A stretch of DNA of 64,000 nucleotides from Parapedobacter tibetensis (GTDB lineage Bacteria > Bacteroidota > Bacteroidia > Sphingobacteriales > Sphingobacteriaceae). The notes beneath the pieces are model-generated. The model was not told the origin of the DNA and ran no database searches. It was given only the letters and a program-made list of their open reading frames with translations. The stretch's first letter is position 1. Each line of letters begins with the position of its first letter. Shown here in pieces: positions 51,437-60,531 of the stretch. The stretch covers positions 434,001 through 498,000 of the forward strand of contig NZ_JAMKQJ010000003.1 in the NCBI RefSeq assembly GCF_024643205.1. The letters are read 5' to 3'. The translations under genes were made by a program, and so were the position numbers.

Positions 51437-52066
51437 ACCTGCTAAGAAACCCATATATACTTCGCGCGGGATCATCCTTGCTCCCATCGATGCCAAATGT
51501 TCCGTATATACTTGGCAATCGATAAGGCGATAGTGCTGGGTTTGGCACAACCCGATCAAGGCTGCCTTGGATGCGTTGGGGGTTTGGCTGAACATACTCT
51601 CGCCACAAAACACATCGCCAAGGGCTATACCATATAGCCCACCGACCAACTGCCCTTCTTGCCATACTTCCACGGAATGGGCTATCTCCAATACATGTAG
51701 GCTGGTATAGGCTTTTTGCATGTCGGCCGTAATCCACGTGCCCTCCTGTCCACGGCGGGGTTGGAGGGCGCAAGCGGTGATGACTTCGGCAAAAGCCTTG
51801 TCAAGGGTGACTTCGAACGCGCCAGAGCGCCTCATCCGCCGCATGCTCTTGCTTATTTTTAGTTCTTCAGGAAAAAGGACAAATCGTTCATGCGGTGAAT
51901 ACCAGAGGATAGGAGTTTCATCACTATACCATGGGAAAATACCATTTTGGTAAGCTGCAATGAGTCTATCGGGGCGTAAATCACCCCCAATGGCGAGTAG
52001 TCCATCAGATTCGGCCAACGTCGGATTGGGGAAACCGATATCGTCATCGTCCAGTTGGAAGATCAT
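51425..52066 (-). CDS. aat: Leucyl/phenylalanyl-tRNA--protein transferase
   Basis: A 213-residue cytoplasmic enzyme that adds Leu/Phe to N-terminal Arg or Lys of proteins, feeding ClpS/ClpAP degradation. The family pattern FPNPTLAESDGLLAIGGDLRPDRLIAAYQNGIFPWYSDETPILWYSPHERFVLFPEELK (about residues 8-66) and VYTEHLASMGARMIPREVYM at the end are diagnostic. It begins 6 nt after rbfA, so the two are co-transcribed, and its 3' end overlaps the 3' end of the convergent oxidase gene by 12 nt. Confidence 0.95.
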   Translation of the reverse strand: MIFQLDDDDIGFPNPTLAESDGLLAIGGDLRPDRLIAAYQNGIFPWYSDETPILWYSPHERFVLFPEELKISKSMRRMRRSGAFEVTLDKAFAEVITACALQPRRGQEGTWITADMQKAYTSLHVLEIAHSVEVWQEGQLVGGLYGIALGDVFCGESMFSQTPNASKAALIGLCQTQHYRLIDCQVYTEHLASMGARMIPREVYMGFLAGLGK

Positions 52067-52072
52067 CTATGT

Positions 52073-52447
52073 TTATTCCGGTTGCCTGGGTTCTTTACTG
52101 ATTTCATCAAAGAGCTTATCCATATGTTCAACATATTCGTTGGTGTCATCCAGAAAAAATTCCAGTTGTGGTACAACCCGGGCTTGGTTTTTTATGCGGG
52201 CACCCAGTTTATAGCGAATTTCGCCTGCATGCGATTTGATATTGATTATGTCGTCCTTGGCTTGTTTCGTGTTAAGGAAACTGAGGTATACACGTGCAAT
52301 GGCTAGGTCAGGGGTAACCCTTACACGGGTCACCGTTATAAACGCCCCCGGAGCCCATGTGTTGCCCTCTCGCTGGAAGAGTTCGCCCAAATCCTGCTGT
52401 ATGACCCCAGCAAATCGTTGTTGCCTCTTGCTTTCTTTGCTGCTCAT
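52073..52447 (-). CDS. rbfA: Ribosome-binding factor A
   Basis: A 124-residue KH-type protein that assists 30S maturation near 16S helix 1. Seen: SKRQQRFAGVIQQDLGELFQREGN, VTRVRVTPDLAIARVYLSFL and IRYKLGARIKNQARVVPQLEFFLDDTNEYVEHMDKL. Length normal. It starts in an ATGA overlap with a short upstream frame that I do not annotate. A -7 element on the minus strand lies at 52587-52594. Confidence 0.94.
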   Translation of the reverse strand: MSSKESKRQQRFAGVIQQDLGELFQREGNTWAPGAFITVTRVRVTPDLAIARVYLSFLNTKQAKDDIINIKSHAGEIRYKLGARIKNQARVVPQLEFFLDDTNEYVEHMDKLFDEISKEPRQPE

Positions 52448-52803
52448 GATATTGCCTTTAGTAATTGAAAATATGCGTTCAAAGCAAGGTTATCACCAAA
52501 AGCACAAAATCTGGATGAACAATCGAGGTCGTCTTCAAAGTCTTGCACCAAAGTATAGGAGATGGGTATAGCCTTTGCTTGTAATGCAAAGGTAATGATT
52601 TTTCCCGACGAATAAGTATGAGACCGTTGCTTAGTCCAGACCCATGAGTTGTTGAGCGGTGGCAGCTGGGCATGATAGAAAAAACAAATGGGTAGACCAC
52701 CCGAAGATAAAGAAAAAAATAATTGTATAATAAAAAACAAATGCTGATATTTGCAAGCTCTTTGCGAAAAAGGCATTTAACACGATAAAAACAGCATACA
52801 ATC
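52448..52803. other. Intergenic region between rbfA and rpmB
   Basis: 356 nt between divergent genes. It contains minus-strand TACCTTTG at 52587-52594 (a likely rbfA-aat promoter, leader about 140 nt) and the rpmB promoter region. A 35-codon minus-strand frame ends in an ATGA overlap with rbfA, but it has only TTG or GTG as start. Confidence 0.5.
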
Positions 52804-53037
52804 ATGTCAAGAGTTTGTGATTTAACAGGAAAAACGGCAATGAACGGATTCAACGTTTCGAATTCCAATGCGAAAACCAAACGTAAATTTTATCCCAATT
52901 TGCAGACCAAGCGGTTCTTCATACCTGAAGAAAACCGTTGGATTACCCTGAAAGTATCCACCTCGGCGATAAAAACGATCAATAAAAACGGCATCACTGC
53001 TGTCATCGATAAGTTTATCAAAAAAGGATACGTTTAA
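52804..53037 (+). CDS. rpmB: 50S ribosomal protein L28
   Basis: 77 residues: MSRVCDLTGKTAMNGFNVSNSNAKTKRKFYPNLQTKRFF is the L28 signature. It is the first gene of the rpmB-rpmG-DUF4295-ftsY-rimO cluster on the plus strand. Confidence 0.97.
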   Translation: MSRVCDLTGKTAMNGFNVSNSNAKTKRKFYPNLQTKRFFIPEENRWITLKVSTSAIKTINKNGITAVIDKFIKKGYV

Positions 53038-53111
53038 GGAGTGCGCGCTCGCTGAGCGACTTAGTTTGAATTTTACCCGTTCGATTCGACGGATTACAAT
53101 ACACTACAACA

Positions 53112-53294
53112 ATGGCTAAAAAAGGAAATAGGGTACAGGTTATCTTGGAATGTACTGAGCACAAAGAGAGTGGTCTTCCAGGGATGTCGCGTTACATCAC
53201 GACCAAAAACAAGAAAAACACCACCGAACGATTGGAGTTGAAAAAATTCAATCCCGTATTGAGGCGTGTGACGGTTCACAAAGAAATTAAATAA
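53112..53294 (+). CDS. rpmG: 50S ribosomal protein L33
   Basis: 60 residues: MAKKGNRVQVILECTEHKESGLPGMSRYITTKNKKNTTERLELKKFNP is the L33 pattern. The paired zinc cysteines of some L33 proteins are missing (only one Cys), so this is the zinc-free form. It stands between rpmB and the DUF4295 gene. Confidence 0.96.
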   Translation: MAKKGNRVQVILECTEHKESGLPGMSRYITTKNKKNTTERLELKKFNPVLRRVTVHKEIK

Positions 53295-53342
53295 ATCCAG
53301 CGATTGGCTTTCAAGGGCAATTGCATAACTAATTAGAAAGAC

Positions 53343-53528
53343 ATGGCAAAGAAAGCAGTAGCATCACTCAAAACCGGTAAAGGGAAAGATTACACGAAGG
53401 TAATCACCGCCGTAAGGTCTCCGAAGACCGGCGCATACACCTTTAAGGCAATGATTGCACACAACGACCATATCAAAGACGCTATAGAAGTGGCCAAAGA
53501 AGCCGTTATAGAATCGGCCGCACAATAG
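53343..53528 (+). CDS. DUF4295 family protein, probable ribosome-associated protein
   Basis: 61 residues, very basic N-terminus MAKKAVASLKTGKGKDYTKVITAVRSPKTGAYTFKAMI, then an acidic helix IKDAIEVAKEAVIES. This small protein is typical of Bacteroidota and nearly always follows rpmG. From memory, it was found as an extra large-subunit protein in a Bacteroidota ribosome structure (bL38); I state that with reserve. A hairpin terminator follows. Confidence 0.88.
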   Translation: MAKKAVASLKTGKGKDYTKVITAVRSPKTGAYTFKAMIAHNDHIKDAIEVAKEAVIESAAQ

Positions 53529-53551
53529 CTTTTGTGTGTTACGATATTGCT

Positions 53552-53588
53552 AGAAGCCGTTTCGGAGGTCAACCGGAAGGGCTTTTTT
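53552..53588 (+). terminator. Hairpin terminator after the ribosomal-protein genes
   Basis: AGCCGTTTCGG pairs with CCGGAAGGGCT with one mismatch and one wobble, followed by a T-run (GCTTTTTTG). It lies 24 nt after the DUF4295 stop and before ftsY, so ftsY may depend on readthrough or its own promoter. Confidence 0.65.
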
Positions 53589-53615
53589 GTTGTGATTAAT
53601 TTAGCAGCATGAACT

Positions 53616-54578
53616 ATGGGATTGTTTGATCTTTTCAAAAAGAAGCAAGAAACTCCTGAAGCGCAGCAAGCGCTTGATAAAGGGCTTGAGAAAACTAAGG
53701 AAGGATTTTTCTCCAAAATCACCAAGGCCGTTGTAGGTAAATCTAGTGTGGATGATGAGGTTCTCGATGATTTGGAGGAAATATTGGTTACATCTGACGT
53801 GGGTGTAAACACTACCCTTAAAATTATAGCGCGGATCGAAGCACGTGTATCTCGCGATAAATACGTGAATACTTCCGAACTCAATGCGATCCTGAGAGAC
53901 GAAATCCAAGCACTCCTTGCCGAAAACAACAGCTCGGATTTTGAGCATTTTGAATATGGCGACCACAAGCCTTACGTCATCATGGTGGTAGGTGTAAACG
54001 GTGTGGGTAAAACTACGACCATAGGCAAATTGGCTTATCAACTCAGGGAGGCCGGCAATAAGGTGGTGTTGGGAGCTGCCGATACATTCAGAGCCGCTGC
54101 CGTAGATCAAATCAAACTTTGGGGTGAACGGGTGGGCGTGCGTGTAGTGGCGCAGGCTATGGGCTCTGATCCAGCATCTGTGGCTTTCGATACCATAAAA
54201 TCTGCCGTGGCCAATGGCGATGATGTGGCCATCATCGATACAGCCGGAAGATTGCACAACAAGGTCGCCCTGATGAATGAACTCAGCAAAATCAAGAATG
54301 TGATGCAAAAAGTCGTCCCCGATGCACCACATGAAATCCTACTGGTGCTCGATGCTTCCACAGGACAGAATGCCATTGAGCAGTGCAAGCAGTTCACCCA
54401 AGCGACGGATGTGAATGCCTTGGCATTGACCAAACTCGATGGTACGGCCAAGGGGGGTGTAGTTATTGGCATCTCTGACCAATTCAAAATCCCCGTGAAA
54501 TATATTGGTGTGGGCGAAAAAGTGGGGGACCTACAGCTATTCAACAAAAGAGAATTTGTGGATTCGCTGTTTAAGTGA
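53616..54578 (+). CDS. ftsY: Signal recognition particle receptor FtsY
   Basis: A 320-residue GTPase that docks SRP-ribosome complexes at the membrane. Seen: an N-domain with GLFDLFKKKQE, the G1 P-loop GVNGVGKTTTIGKLA near residues 126-140, DTFRAAAVDQIKLWGERVGV (G2 region), IDTAGRLHNK (G3) and TKLDGTAKGGVVIGISDQF (G4/G5). It is a short form without a long acidic A-domain. rimO starts 12 nt downstream. Confidence 0.96.
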   Translation: MGLFDLFKKKQETPEAQQALDKGLEKTKEGFFSKITKAVVGKSSVDDEVLDDLEEILVTSDVGVNTTLKIIARIEARVSRDKYVNTSELNAILRDEIQALLAENNSSDFEHFEYGDHKPYVIMVVGVNGVGKTTTIGKLAYQLREAGNKVVLGAADTFRAAAVDQIKLWGERVGVRVVAQAMGSDPASVAFDTIKSAVANGDDVAIIDTAGRLHNKVALMNELSKIKNVMQKVVPDAPHEILLVLDASTGQNAIEQCKQFTQATDVNALALTKLDGTAKGGVVIGISDQFKIPVKYIGVGEKVGDLQLFNKREFVDSLFK

Positions 54579-54590
54579 TGGAATTGTGTT

Positions 54591-55925
54591 ATGAAAACGA
54601 AGCAAGTAAAACCGACCCCTATCCAACGGAGTCCGCGAGTCAATGTAGTGACATTGGGTTGCTCGAAAAACATCCATGATAGTGAGGTGTTAATGGGGCA
54701 ACTGCGAGGCAATAGCATGCAGGTGGTACACGAAGCAGAAAATGTGCAGGCGGATGACATCGTGGTTATCAATACTTGCGGTTTTATCGATAATGCCAAG
54801 CAGGAGTCCATCGATACCATCTTGCAATATAGTGCACTCAAAGATGAAGGTAAGGTGGGCAAAGTCATCGTGACCGGTTGCCTTTCCGAACGCTATAAAC
54901 CCGAATTACAAACCGAAATACCCAATGTGGATGCTTATTTCGGCACCAACGACTTACAAGATTTATTGAGCACCATCGGTGCCGACTATAAGTATGAATT
55001 GCTGGGCGAGCGGATGCTCACGACACCTTCCCACTTCGCGTATTTCAAAATCGCGGAAGGGTGCAATCGGCCATGCTCATTCTGCGCCATCCCCCTCATG
55101 CGCGGCAAACATGTATCCAAGCCGATGGAAGATTTGGTGAAGGAAGCCCAACATTTGGCCAAAAACGGCACCAAAGAAATCATACTTATTGCACAAGACC
55201 TTACATATTATGGGCTCGACCTATATGGTAAGCGCAACCTATCCGATTTGCTCCGTCGGCTTTCGGACGTGGAAGGGATTGAATGGATTCGGTTGCAATA
55301 TGCATACCCCGCTGGATTCCCGCTGGATATTCTCGATGTGATGAACGAGCGAAGCAATATCTGCAATTACCTCGATATGCCCTTACAGCACATCAGCGAC
55401 AACATGCTCAAATCCATGCGTCGCGGTATCAACAAGCAGAAAACGATGGATTTGGTCGACACCATCCGCGCGCGGGTACCGGAAATTGCGTTACGGACCA
55501 CGCTAATTTGTGGGTATCCCGGCGAAACCGAACGGGACTTCGATGAATTACAACAATGGGTAGCCGATACACGCTTTGACCGGTTGGGGTGCTTCACCTA
55601 TTCCCATGAGGAAAAAACCCATGCCCATAGTTTAGTAGACGATGTGCCTGAAGAAGAAAAAGCCTCACGTGTGGAGCGGCTGATGGAAATTCAGCAACAC
55701 ATTTCGTATGATATTAATCAAACCCGGGTAGGAAACACCTACAAGGTGTTGGTAGATAAGATGGAAGGAGCGTATTTCATTGGACGTACAGAATACGATT
55801 CACCCGAAGTAGATAATGAGGTGCTAATTCCTGCTTCCGACAAGTATCTTACCACAGGCCGTTTTGCACAAGTGTATATTGAACGGGCGGAAGACTTCGA
55901 TTTATATGGAAAGATTGTCAAATAA
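54591..55925 (+). CDS. rimO: Ribosomal protein S12 methylthiotransferase RimO
   Basis: A 444-residue radical-SAM enzyme that methylthiolates Asp of ribosomal protein S12. The N-terminal domain has VVTLGCSKNIHDSEVLMG and NTCGFIDNAKQESID with Cys ligands for the auxiliary cluster. The radical SAM motif CNRPCSFCAIP is near residues 158-168. A TRAM-type domain ends the protein (YKVLVDKMEGAYFIGRTEYDSPEVDNEVL). It is co-transcribed with ftsY. Confidence 0.96.
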   Translation: MKTKQVKPTPIQRSPRVNVVTLGCSKNIHDSEVLMGQLRGNSMQVVHEAENVQADDIVVINTCGFIDNAKQESIDTILQYSALKDEGKVGKVIVTGCLSERYKPELQTEIPNVDAYFGTNDLQDLLSTIGADYKYELLGERMLTTPSHFAYFKIAEGCNRPCSFCAIPLMRGKHVSKPMEDLVKEAQHLAKNGTKEIILIAQDLTYYGLDLYGKRNLSDLLRRLSDVEGIEWIRLQYAYPAGFPLDILDVMNERSNICNYLDMPLQHISDNMLKSMRRGINKQKTMDLVDTIRARVPEIALRTTLICGYPGETERDFDELQQWVADTRFDRLGCFTYSHEEKTHAHSLVDDVPEEEKASRVERLMEIQQHISYDINQTRVGNTYKVLVDKMEGAYFIGRTEYDSPEVDNEVLIPASDKYLTTGRFAQVYIERAEDFDLYGKIVK

Positions 55926-56022
55926 TTGTTATCCGTCGTCGCTTTTACCTGTAACTGCTATTTTTCATCTATAATTGTAAGCTCACAAGGACAGATGGGA
56001 GACTGACAAACATGTTTTATCG

Positions 56023-57612
56023 ATGAAGGCAACCTATATAGATTACAAGGACACAAACGGATTTTCGAAGACGCTGTTGGCGTATGTGGACAATGATCCC
56101 TTACTTGCTCCCTTTGCGGGTAATAGGCCGGATTTGGAGGGCTTTGCGAAACAACTACGAAGCAAGACGGGGAAAACCGATCGAGGGCTATTAGTCGAGC
56201 GCCTAAAACATCAGTATGGCAACTTGCTGGAACGCCAACCGGAAGTAGCGGCTAACATCACCGCCCTACACCATGAACAGACATTCACCGTTACCACTGG
56301 CCACCAGCTTAACATCTTTACCGGGCCGCTATATTTCATTTTTAAGATCGCAACGGCTATCCGGCTTGCCCAAGATCTCAAGGAGGCTTTTCCAGGATAC
56401 AACTTTGTGCCCGTGTACTGGATGGCTACAGAGGACCACGACTTTGCCGAAATCAATCATACCCGACTACAGGGAAAGAAAATAAGTTGGGAAGCAGAGA
56501 CTCAGGGTGCTACGGGCAGGATGAAAACAGCAAGTATAGGAGATGCCGTACGTCAATACCAGAATTTCCTTGGTCTCTCCGGCAACTCTTCCAAATTGGC
56601 AAAACTGATGGAAGAGGCTTATCTCGGGCAAGACAACTTAGCGGCAGCCACAAGGTATTTGGTCAATGGCCTGTTTGGCCAATACGGATTGGTAATAATG
56701 GATGCAGACGACCCCTCGCTCAAGAAACACTTCGCCCCACTTATCGAACAAGATATTATCGGGGAATACAGCCATAGGCAGATTGATCGTACCTCTGCAG
56801 CCCTTAAAGCTGCGGGGTTTTCAACCCAAGTGCATGCCCGAGAAATCAATTTCTTCTACCTCACTGATGTATTCAGGGAGCGTATCGTGAAGCTTGACGA
56901 TGGACGGTATGAGGTGCTACATCAAGGAATTTATTTCACGGAAGGCGAATTGAAAGCCGAAATACACCAGCATCCCGAAAGGTTTAGCCCCAATGTGGTC
57001 ATGCGTCCACTATACCAGGAAATGGTCTTGCCGAACCTAGCCTATATCGGAGGCGGTGCAGAAATCGTGTATTGGCTTCAGTTGAAAGGAAGCTTTCAAC
57101 ATTATGGCGTGGAATTTCCGATATTGGTGCCACGCAACTCAGCTATGGTGACCGATGATACTATGGCGGTGAAGATTCTTCGACTCGACCTTACATTCAA
57201 AAGCATTTTCAAGGACAGCGATGACCTGAAGAAAGAATACGTACGTCGACACACTAAGCATAAGCTTAATCTTAATGACGAATGGATGGAACTGAAGGCC
57301 ATATTCGGCAAGCTAAGGTTGCGTGCGCATAAAATAGATCCCAGTTTGGGACCAAGTACAGATGCAGTAAAAGCTCGGCTTAAGAAAGCCATCAATAACC
57401 TGGAGAAGAAACTGCTTAAGGCAGACAAACGAAACCACGAGGATGCGTTGATTCAGATTGACCGTATAAAGGAAAAACTTTTCCCAGGAGGTGTGTTGCA
57501 GGAACGATCAGAAAACATGGGATTGCTTTATGTGAAACACGGGGATAAATTAATAAGTGAGCTAATACACCATTTCAATCCGCTGGATTTCAAATTCACC
57601 ATCCTTTATTGA
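56023..57612 (+). CDS. bshC: Bacillithiol biosynthesis cysteine-adding enzyme
   Basis: 529 residues, a cysteine ligase that adds Cys to GlcN-malate in bacillithiol synthesis. Seen: VTTGHQLNIFTGPLYFIFKIATAIRLAQDLKEAFPGYNFVPVYWMATEDHDFAEINH near residues 90-147, VVMRPLYQEMVLPNLAYIGGGAEIVYWLQLKG near 326-357, and a C-terminal coiled coil. It indicates a bacillithiol-based redox system, as in other Bacteroidota. bshA and bshB are not here. Confidence 0.95.
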   Translation: MKATYIDYKDTNGFSKTLLAYVDNDPLLAPFAGNRPDLEGFAKQLRSKTGKTDRGLLVERLKHQYGNLLERQPEVAANITALHHEQTFTVTTGHQLNIFTGPLYFIFKIATAIRLAQDLKEAFPGYNFVPVYWMATEDHDFAEINHTRLQGKKISWEAETQGATGRMKTASIGDAVRQYQNFLGLSGNSSKLAKLMEEAYLGQDNLAAATRYLVNGLFGQYGLVIMDADDPSLKKHFAPLIEQDIIGEYSHRQIDRTSAALKAAGFSTQVHAREINFFYLTDVFRERIVKLDDGRYEVLHQGIYFTEGELKAEIHQHPERFSPNVVMRPLYQEMVLPNLAYIGGGAEIVYWLQLKGSFQHYGVEFPILVPRNSAMVTDDTMAVKILRLDLTFKSIFKDSDDLKKEYVRRHTKHKLNLNDEWMELKAIFGKLRLRAHKIDPSLGPSTDAVKARLKKAINNLEKKLLKADKRNHEDALIQIDRIKEKLFPGGVLQERSENMGLLYVKHGDKLISELIHHFNPLDFKFTILY

Positions 57613-57661
57613 CAAAACAACATGGTGGTGGCCCATGATCTATATAATGTGTGGTTTGTAA

Positions 57662-58354
57662 TTATTTTTTTTGCCGTGTAAAGGGTACAAAACGTACGGG
57701 TGTCAGGTTGGTCTTGATAATTTTACCATCCTGTTTTTCGACTAACATCAAGGTTTGTACCGAGGCTGAAGGACCTACAGGCATGACCATTTTTCCTCCG
57801 TCTCTCAATTGTTCGATAAGTGGAGGTGGAATTTCTTCAGCAGCGGCTGTGACAATGATGCCATCGAAAGGCGCTTTTGCCGCAAGCCCCTTGTAACCAT
57901 CACCAATGATGACCTCTACGTTGTCATAGCCTAACTTGCCCATTAGTTTCTTGCTCCGCTCGCCCAATTCTTTAACAATCTCAATGGTATAAACCTCGTC
58001 TACTATTTCGGCTAATATGGCTGCCTGATACCCCGACCCTGTACCAATTTCTAACACGCGATCGCCGGCCTTAGGTGCAAGCAACTGAGTCATATAGGCC
58101 ACGATATAAGGCTGGGAGATGGTCTGGTCATACCCTATTGGCAGAGGAGCATCGTCATAAGCATGTTTTTGGTACGCTGACGGGACAAACAAATGTCGCT
58201 CCACCTTACTCATGGCCTCAAGCGTGGCGCGATGGTTAATGCCGCGTGTTTCAAGTTGGGTACGTACCATATTGTTGCGCAATGCGCCATAATTTTGCGA
58301 TATAACCGGCGGGGCTATCCAAAGGGTAAGCAATAAGATTATAAGCGGTTTCAT
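57662..58354 (-). CDS. pcm: Secreted protein-L-isoaspartate O-methyltransferase
   Basis: 230 residues, with a Sec signal peptide (MKPLIILLLTLWIAPPVISQ), so the enzyme acts in the periplasm. The PIMT core: TISQPYIVAYMTQLL, VLEIGTGSGYQAAILAEIV (SAM-binding GTGSG) near 97-115, and VEVIIGDGYKGLAAKAPFDGIIVTAAAEEIP. It repairs isoaspartyl residues in aged proteins. A signal peptide is a feature of many Bacteroidota homologues. It converges with bshC. Confidence 0.92.
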   Translation of the reverse strand: MKPLIILLLTLWIAPPVISQNYGALRNNMVRTQLETRGINHRATLEAMSKVERHLFVPSAYQKHAYDDAPLPIGYDQTISQPYIVAYMTQLLAPKAGDRVLEIGTGSGYQAAILAEIVDEVYTIEIVKELGERSKKLMGKLGYDNVEVIIGDGYKGLAAKAPFDGIIVTAAAEEIPPPLIEQLRDGGKMVMPVGPSASVQTLMLVEKQDGKIIKTNLTPVRFVPFTRQKK

Positions 58355-58543
58355 TCGACGTTATGGCATGACAAACTTCTTAAAGATACATGGTAATTAA
58401 ACATATAAAGATAACATCCCAACGGATATAAATGTTTGTGGAAGTAATGGTATTGGATAATATCTTCTTCCACAATGTGTCTATATAGGCAACATGGTTG
58501 GTAATTAATTTGCGGCAAATGTTTTTATATCGTATCTTGAGCC

Positions 58544-59278
58544 ATGCATGCTTCAGTAATAAAAGCATTTGTACCCTGTTTTCTCATCCCGGGTATGTCC
58601 TTCACCCAGGAAGCTGTATTCAAATGGGAGGATGAATTGTGCGCATATGAAAGCGTTTATGACAGTGCGGCATACAGCCGTGCGCAGATTGAAAACGCCC
58701 ATGCCTTTTTGTGGATAGACTCGTATCATCTCAATACGGTATCGGTATTCAAGCCAGAAGATATCGAGCGGCTTGACCTGAGCAAATTGGAGGATGATTA
58801 CATGCGGCTAAAAACAAAACTGGTTGACTTGGATTTGCCTCCAACAGCAGTATGGCAGCAGATAAAGCGAACAAAATTGAATGAACTAGATCAGTACTAT
58901 ACCAAATCTCGCATCGCTTATCAGGCCTATATGGACGGTGTGCCTAACGCATTGAGGCAGTTTGACAAGCCGGATAGCGTGCTGACAAGGTATGCCGATG
59001 CGCTCATCACAGGAGGGGATGATTTACTGGAAGTATGGCACGATTTGATTGCACAACGGGCACCGAATAATGCAAATCCGGAATATGTTTGGCAGGAGTA
59101 TCGCAGCCAATACGAGTCAACAAATAGACTAATGTACGCCAAAGTCTATGTGCTGACATTTGGATGGTGGAATCATTCCAATGGGCTCATTGAACGTTTG
59201 GAACATGATGAGGCCTTCTACAAGGAGTTTGGCAACCTATTCATCACTACAGAGACCATCGATTGTGAAGAACCTTAG
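58544..59278 (+). CDS. Hypothetical exported protein
   Basis: 244 residues. The N-terminus MHASVIKAFVPCFLIPGMSFTQ looks like a signal peptide or lipoprotein leader (PCFLIPG). The remainder is helical and acidic-aromatic, with repeated Trp and Tyr (ALRQFDKPDSVLTRYADAL, LTFGWWNHSNGLIERLEHDEAFYKEFGN). I recognise no family. It is convergent with the ECF42-like sigma gene, and the space between them is only 5 nt. Confidence 0.6.
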   Translation: MHASVIKAFVPCFLIPGMSFTQEAVFKWEDELCAYESVYDSAAYSRAQIENAHAFLWIDSYHLNTVSVFKPEDIERLDLSKLEDDYMRLKTKLVDLDLPPTAVWQQIKRTKLNELDQYYTKSRIAYQAYMDGVPNALRQFDKPDSVLTRYADALITGGDDLLEVWHDLIAQRAPNNANPEYVWQEYRSQYESTNRLMYAKVYVLTFGWWNHSNGLIERLEHDEAFYKEFGNLFITTETIDCEEP

Positions 59279-59283
59279 ATCTG

Positions 59284-60531
59284 TCACTCTTTCAGCCGAT
59301 CCCTTTCTCTTATTAGGGTTTTTCTTTCAGTTTTAGATTTTGTCAGGTCGATAGCCCTGTTGTAATGCTTATTGGCTTTATCAATGTCCGTATCTGTATA
59401 CAAATAGCCCAATAAGGAATGGTAATAGCTGTTTTCAATGAGATTCAGGTTTTCCGTTTCCTTAATTGCCTGTTTATTTCCGTGAACCTTCGCGTAAGCA
59501 AATGCCCTGTTTAGCGCTGTTATGGGTGAATACGCTATGAGGATAAGCTGATCATATAATTGTAAAATATACTGCCATTTATTTTCGTCTGTAGGGGTAG
59601 TATGCCAGTATGCAATGCCCGCCTCTAAATGGTATTTTGTCCGCCAGTTGGTGGAACCTGCACAGGCATTGATTAAGTAATAATTCCCTTTTTCAATCAA
59701 CTCTTTATCCCATAAGTTTTTATCCTGCTGTTCAAATAAAATGGCCTCGCCTGTGTCGCTAACTCTTGCATCGAGCCTTGAACTTTGGAAACACATTAAA
59801 GAAAGTAGCGCATTGGTTTGGGGTGTATTTGTCAATGGGTTTTCGGTCAAAATAAGCGTAAGTCTGATCGCTTCCGAACAAAGGTCCCTTCGGATTAACT
59901 GATTATTTGACTTAGAAAAGTATCCTTCATTAAACAAAAGATATAAGGTCTTTAAAACGGTATCAAGTCTTGATTGTATAGTTACCTTCTGCAATTTCTT
60001 AATTTGAAAATTGTCATTGCGAAGATTTGCCCTTGCCCTAAACAACCGTTTTTTTATCGTTTCTGTCTTCGTGAGGAAGGCATTGGCAATTTCTTCTACA
60101 CTAAAACCGCAGAGAATTTGAAGTGACAAACAGATTTGTGCCTCCATGGAGTTTGTTGGATTGCAAACGGCAAAAATCATGGCCAATTGGCTGTCAACAA
60201 TGGTTTGCTGCGTAAAATCAATGTTCTGTTCAGCTTGAAATCCGTCCGCGCTAATTGTTCCTTTAATTTGTGTTTCAAAAATATTAAGTCGCCTGAGGTG
60301 GTCTTTTGTTTTGTTTTTGGCAACGGTATAAAGCCAGGCAGTCGGGTTTTCAGGTATGCCATTGGTACCCCATAATTCTGTCGCTTTCAAAAATGTTTCG
60401 CTGGCAATGTCTTCAGCTGTTTCGATGTGCTTAAGGCCAAAATGACGGCATAGTATAGCCGTCATTTTAGTATACTCTAATCTGAATAAGTGAGGCAAAA
60501 GCTCTTGATGTGCTGTAGCCTTTTCTTCCAT
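59284..60531 (-). CDS. ECF42-like sigma factor with C-terminal TPR-like extension
   Basis: 415 residues. The sigma2 and sigma4 parts are in the first 190 residues (YTKMTAILCRHFGLKHIETAEDIASETFLKATELWG; LQILCGFSVEEIANAFLTKTETIKKRLFRARANL). The long C-terminal region has TPR-like helices (SPITALNRAFAYAKVHG, YYHSLLGYLYTDTDIDKANKHYNRAIDL), the plan of the ECF42 group. ECF42 factors lack anti-sigma genes and stand beside DGPF/YCII proteins, as here: the start overlaps the YCII stop (TAATG). The signal they sense is not known. Confidence 0.88.
   Translation of the reverse strand: MEEKATAHQELLPHLFRLEYTKMTAILCRHFGLKHIETAEDIASETFLKATELWGTNGIPENPTAWLYTVAKNKTKDHLRRLNIFETQIKGTISADGFQAEQNIDFTQQTIVDSQLAMIFAVCNPTNSMEAQICLSLQILCGFSVEEIANAFLTKTETIKKRLFRARANLRNDNFQIKKLQKVTIQSRLDTVLKTLYLLFNEGYFSKSNNQLIRRDLCSEAIRLTLILTENPLTNTPQTNALLSLMCFQSSRLDARVSDTGEAILFEQQDKNLWDKELIEKGNYYLINACAGSTNWRTKYHLEAGIAYWHTTPTDENKWQYILQLYDQLILIAYSPITALNRAFAYAKVHGNKQAIKETENLNLIENSYYHSLLGYLYTDTDIDKANKHYNRAIDLTKSKTERKTLIRERDRLKE

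Noticed and set aside
52444..52776. 110-codon minus-strand frame upstream of rbfA as a full gene
   Set aside because: The first two thirds cross the rbfA and rpmB promoter regions and lack any protein pattern; only the ATGA end is notable.
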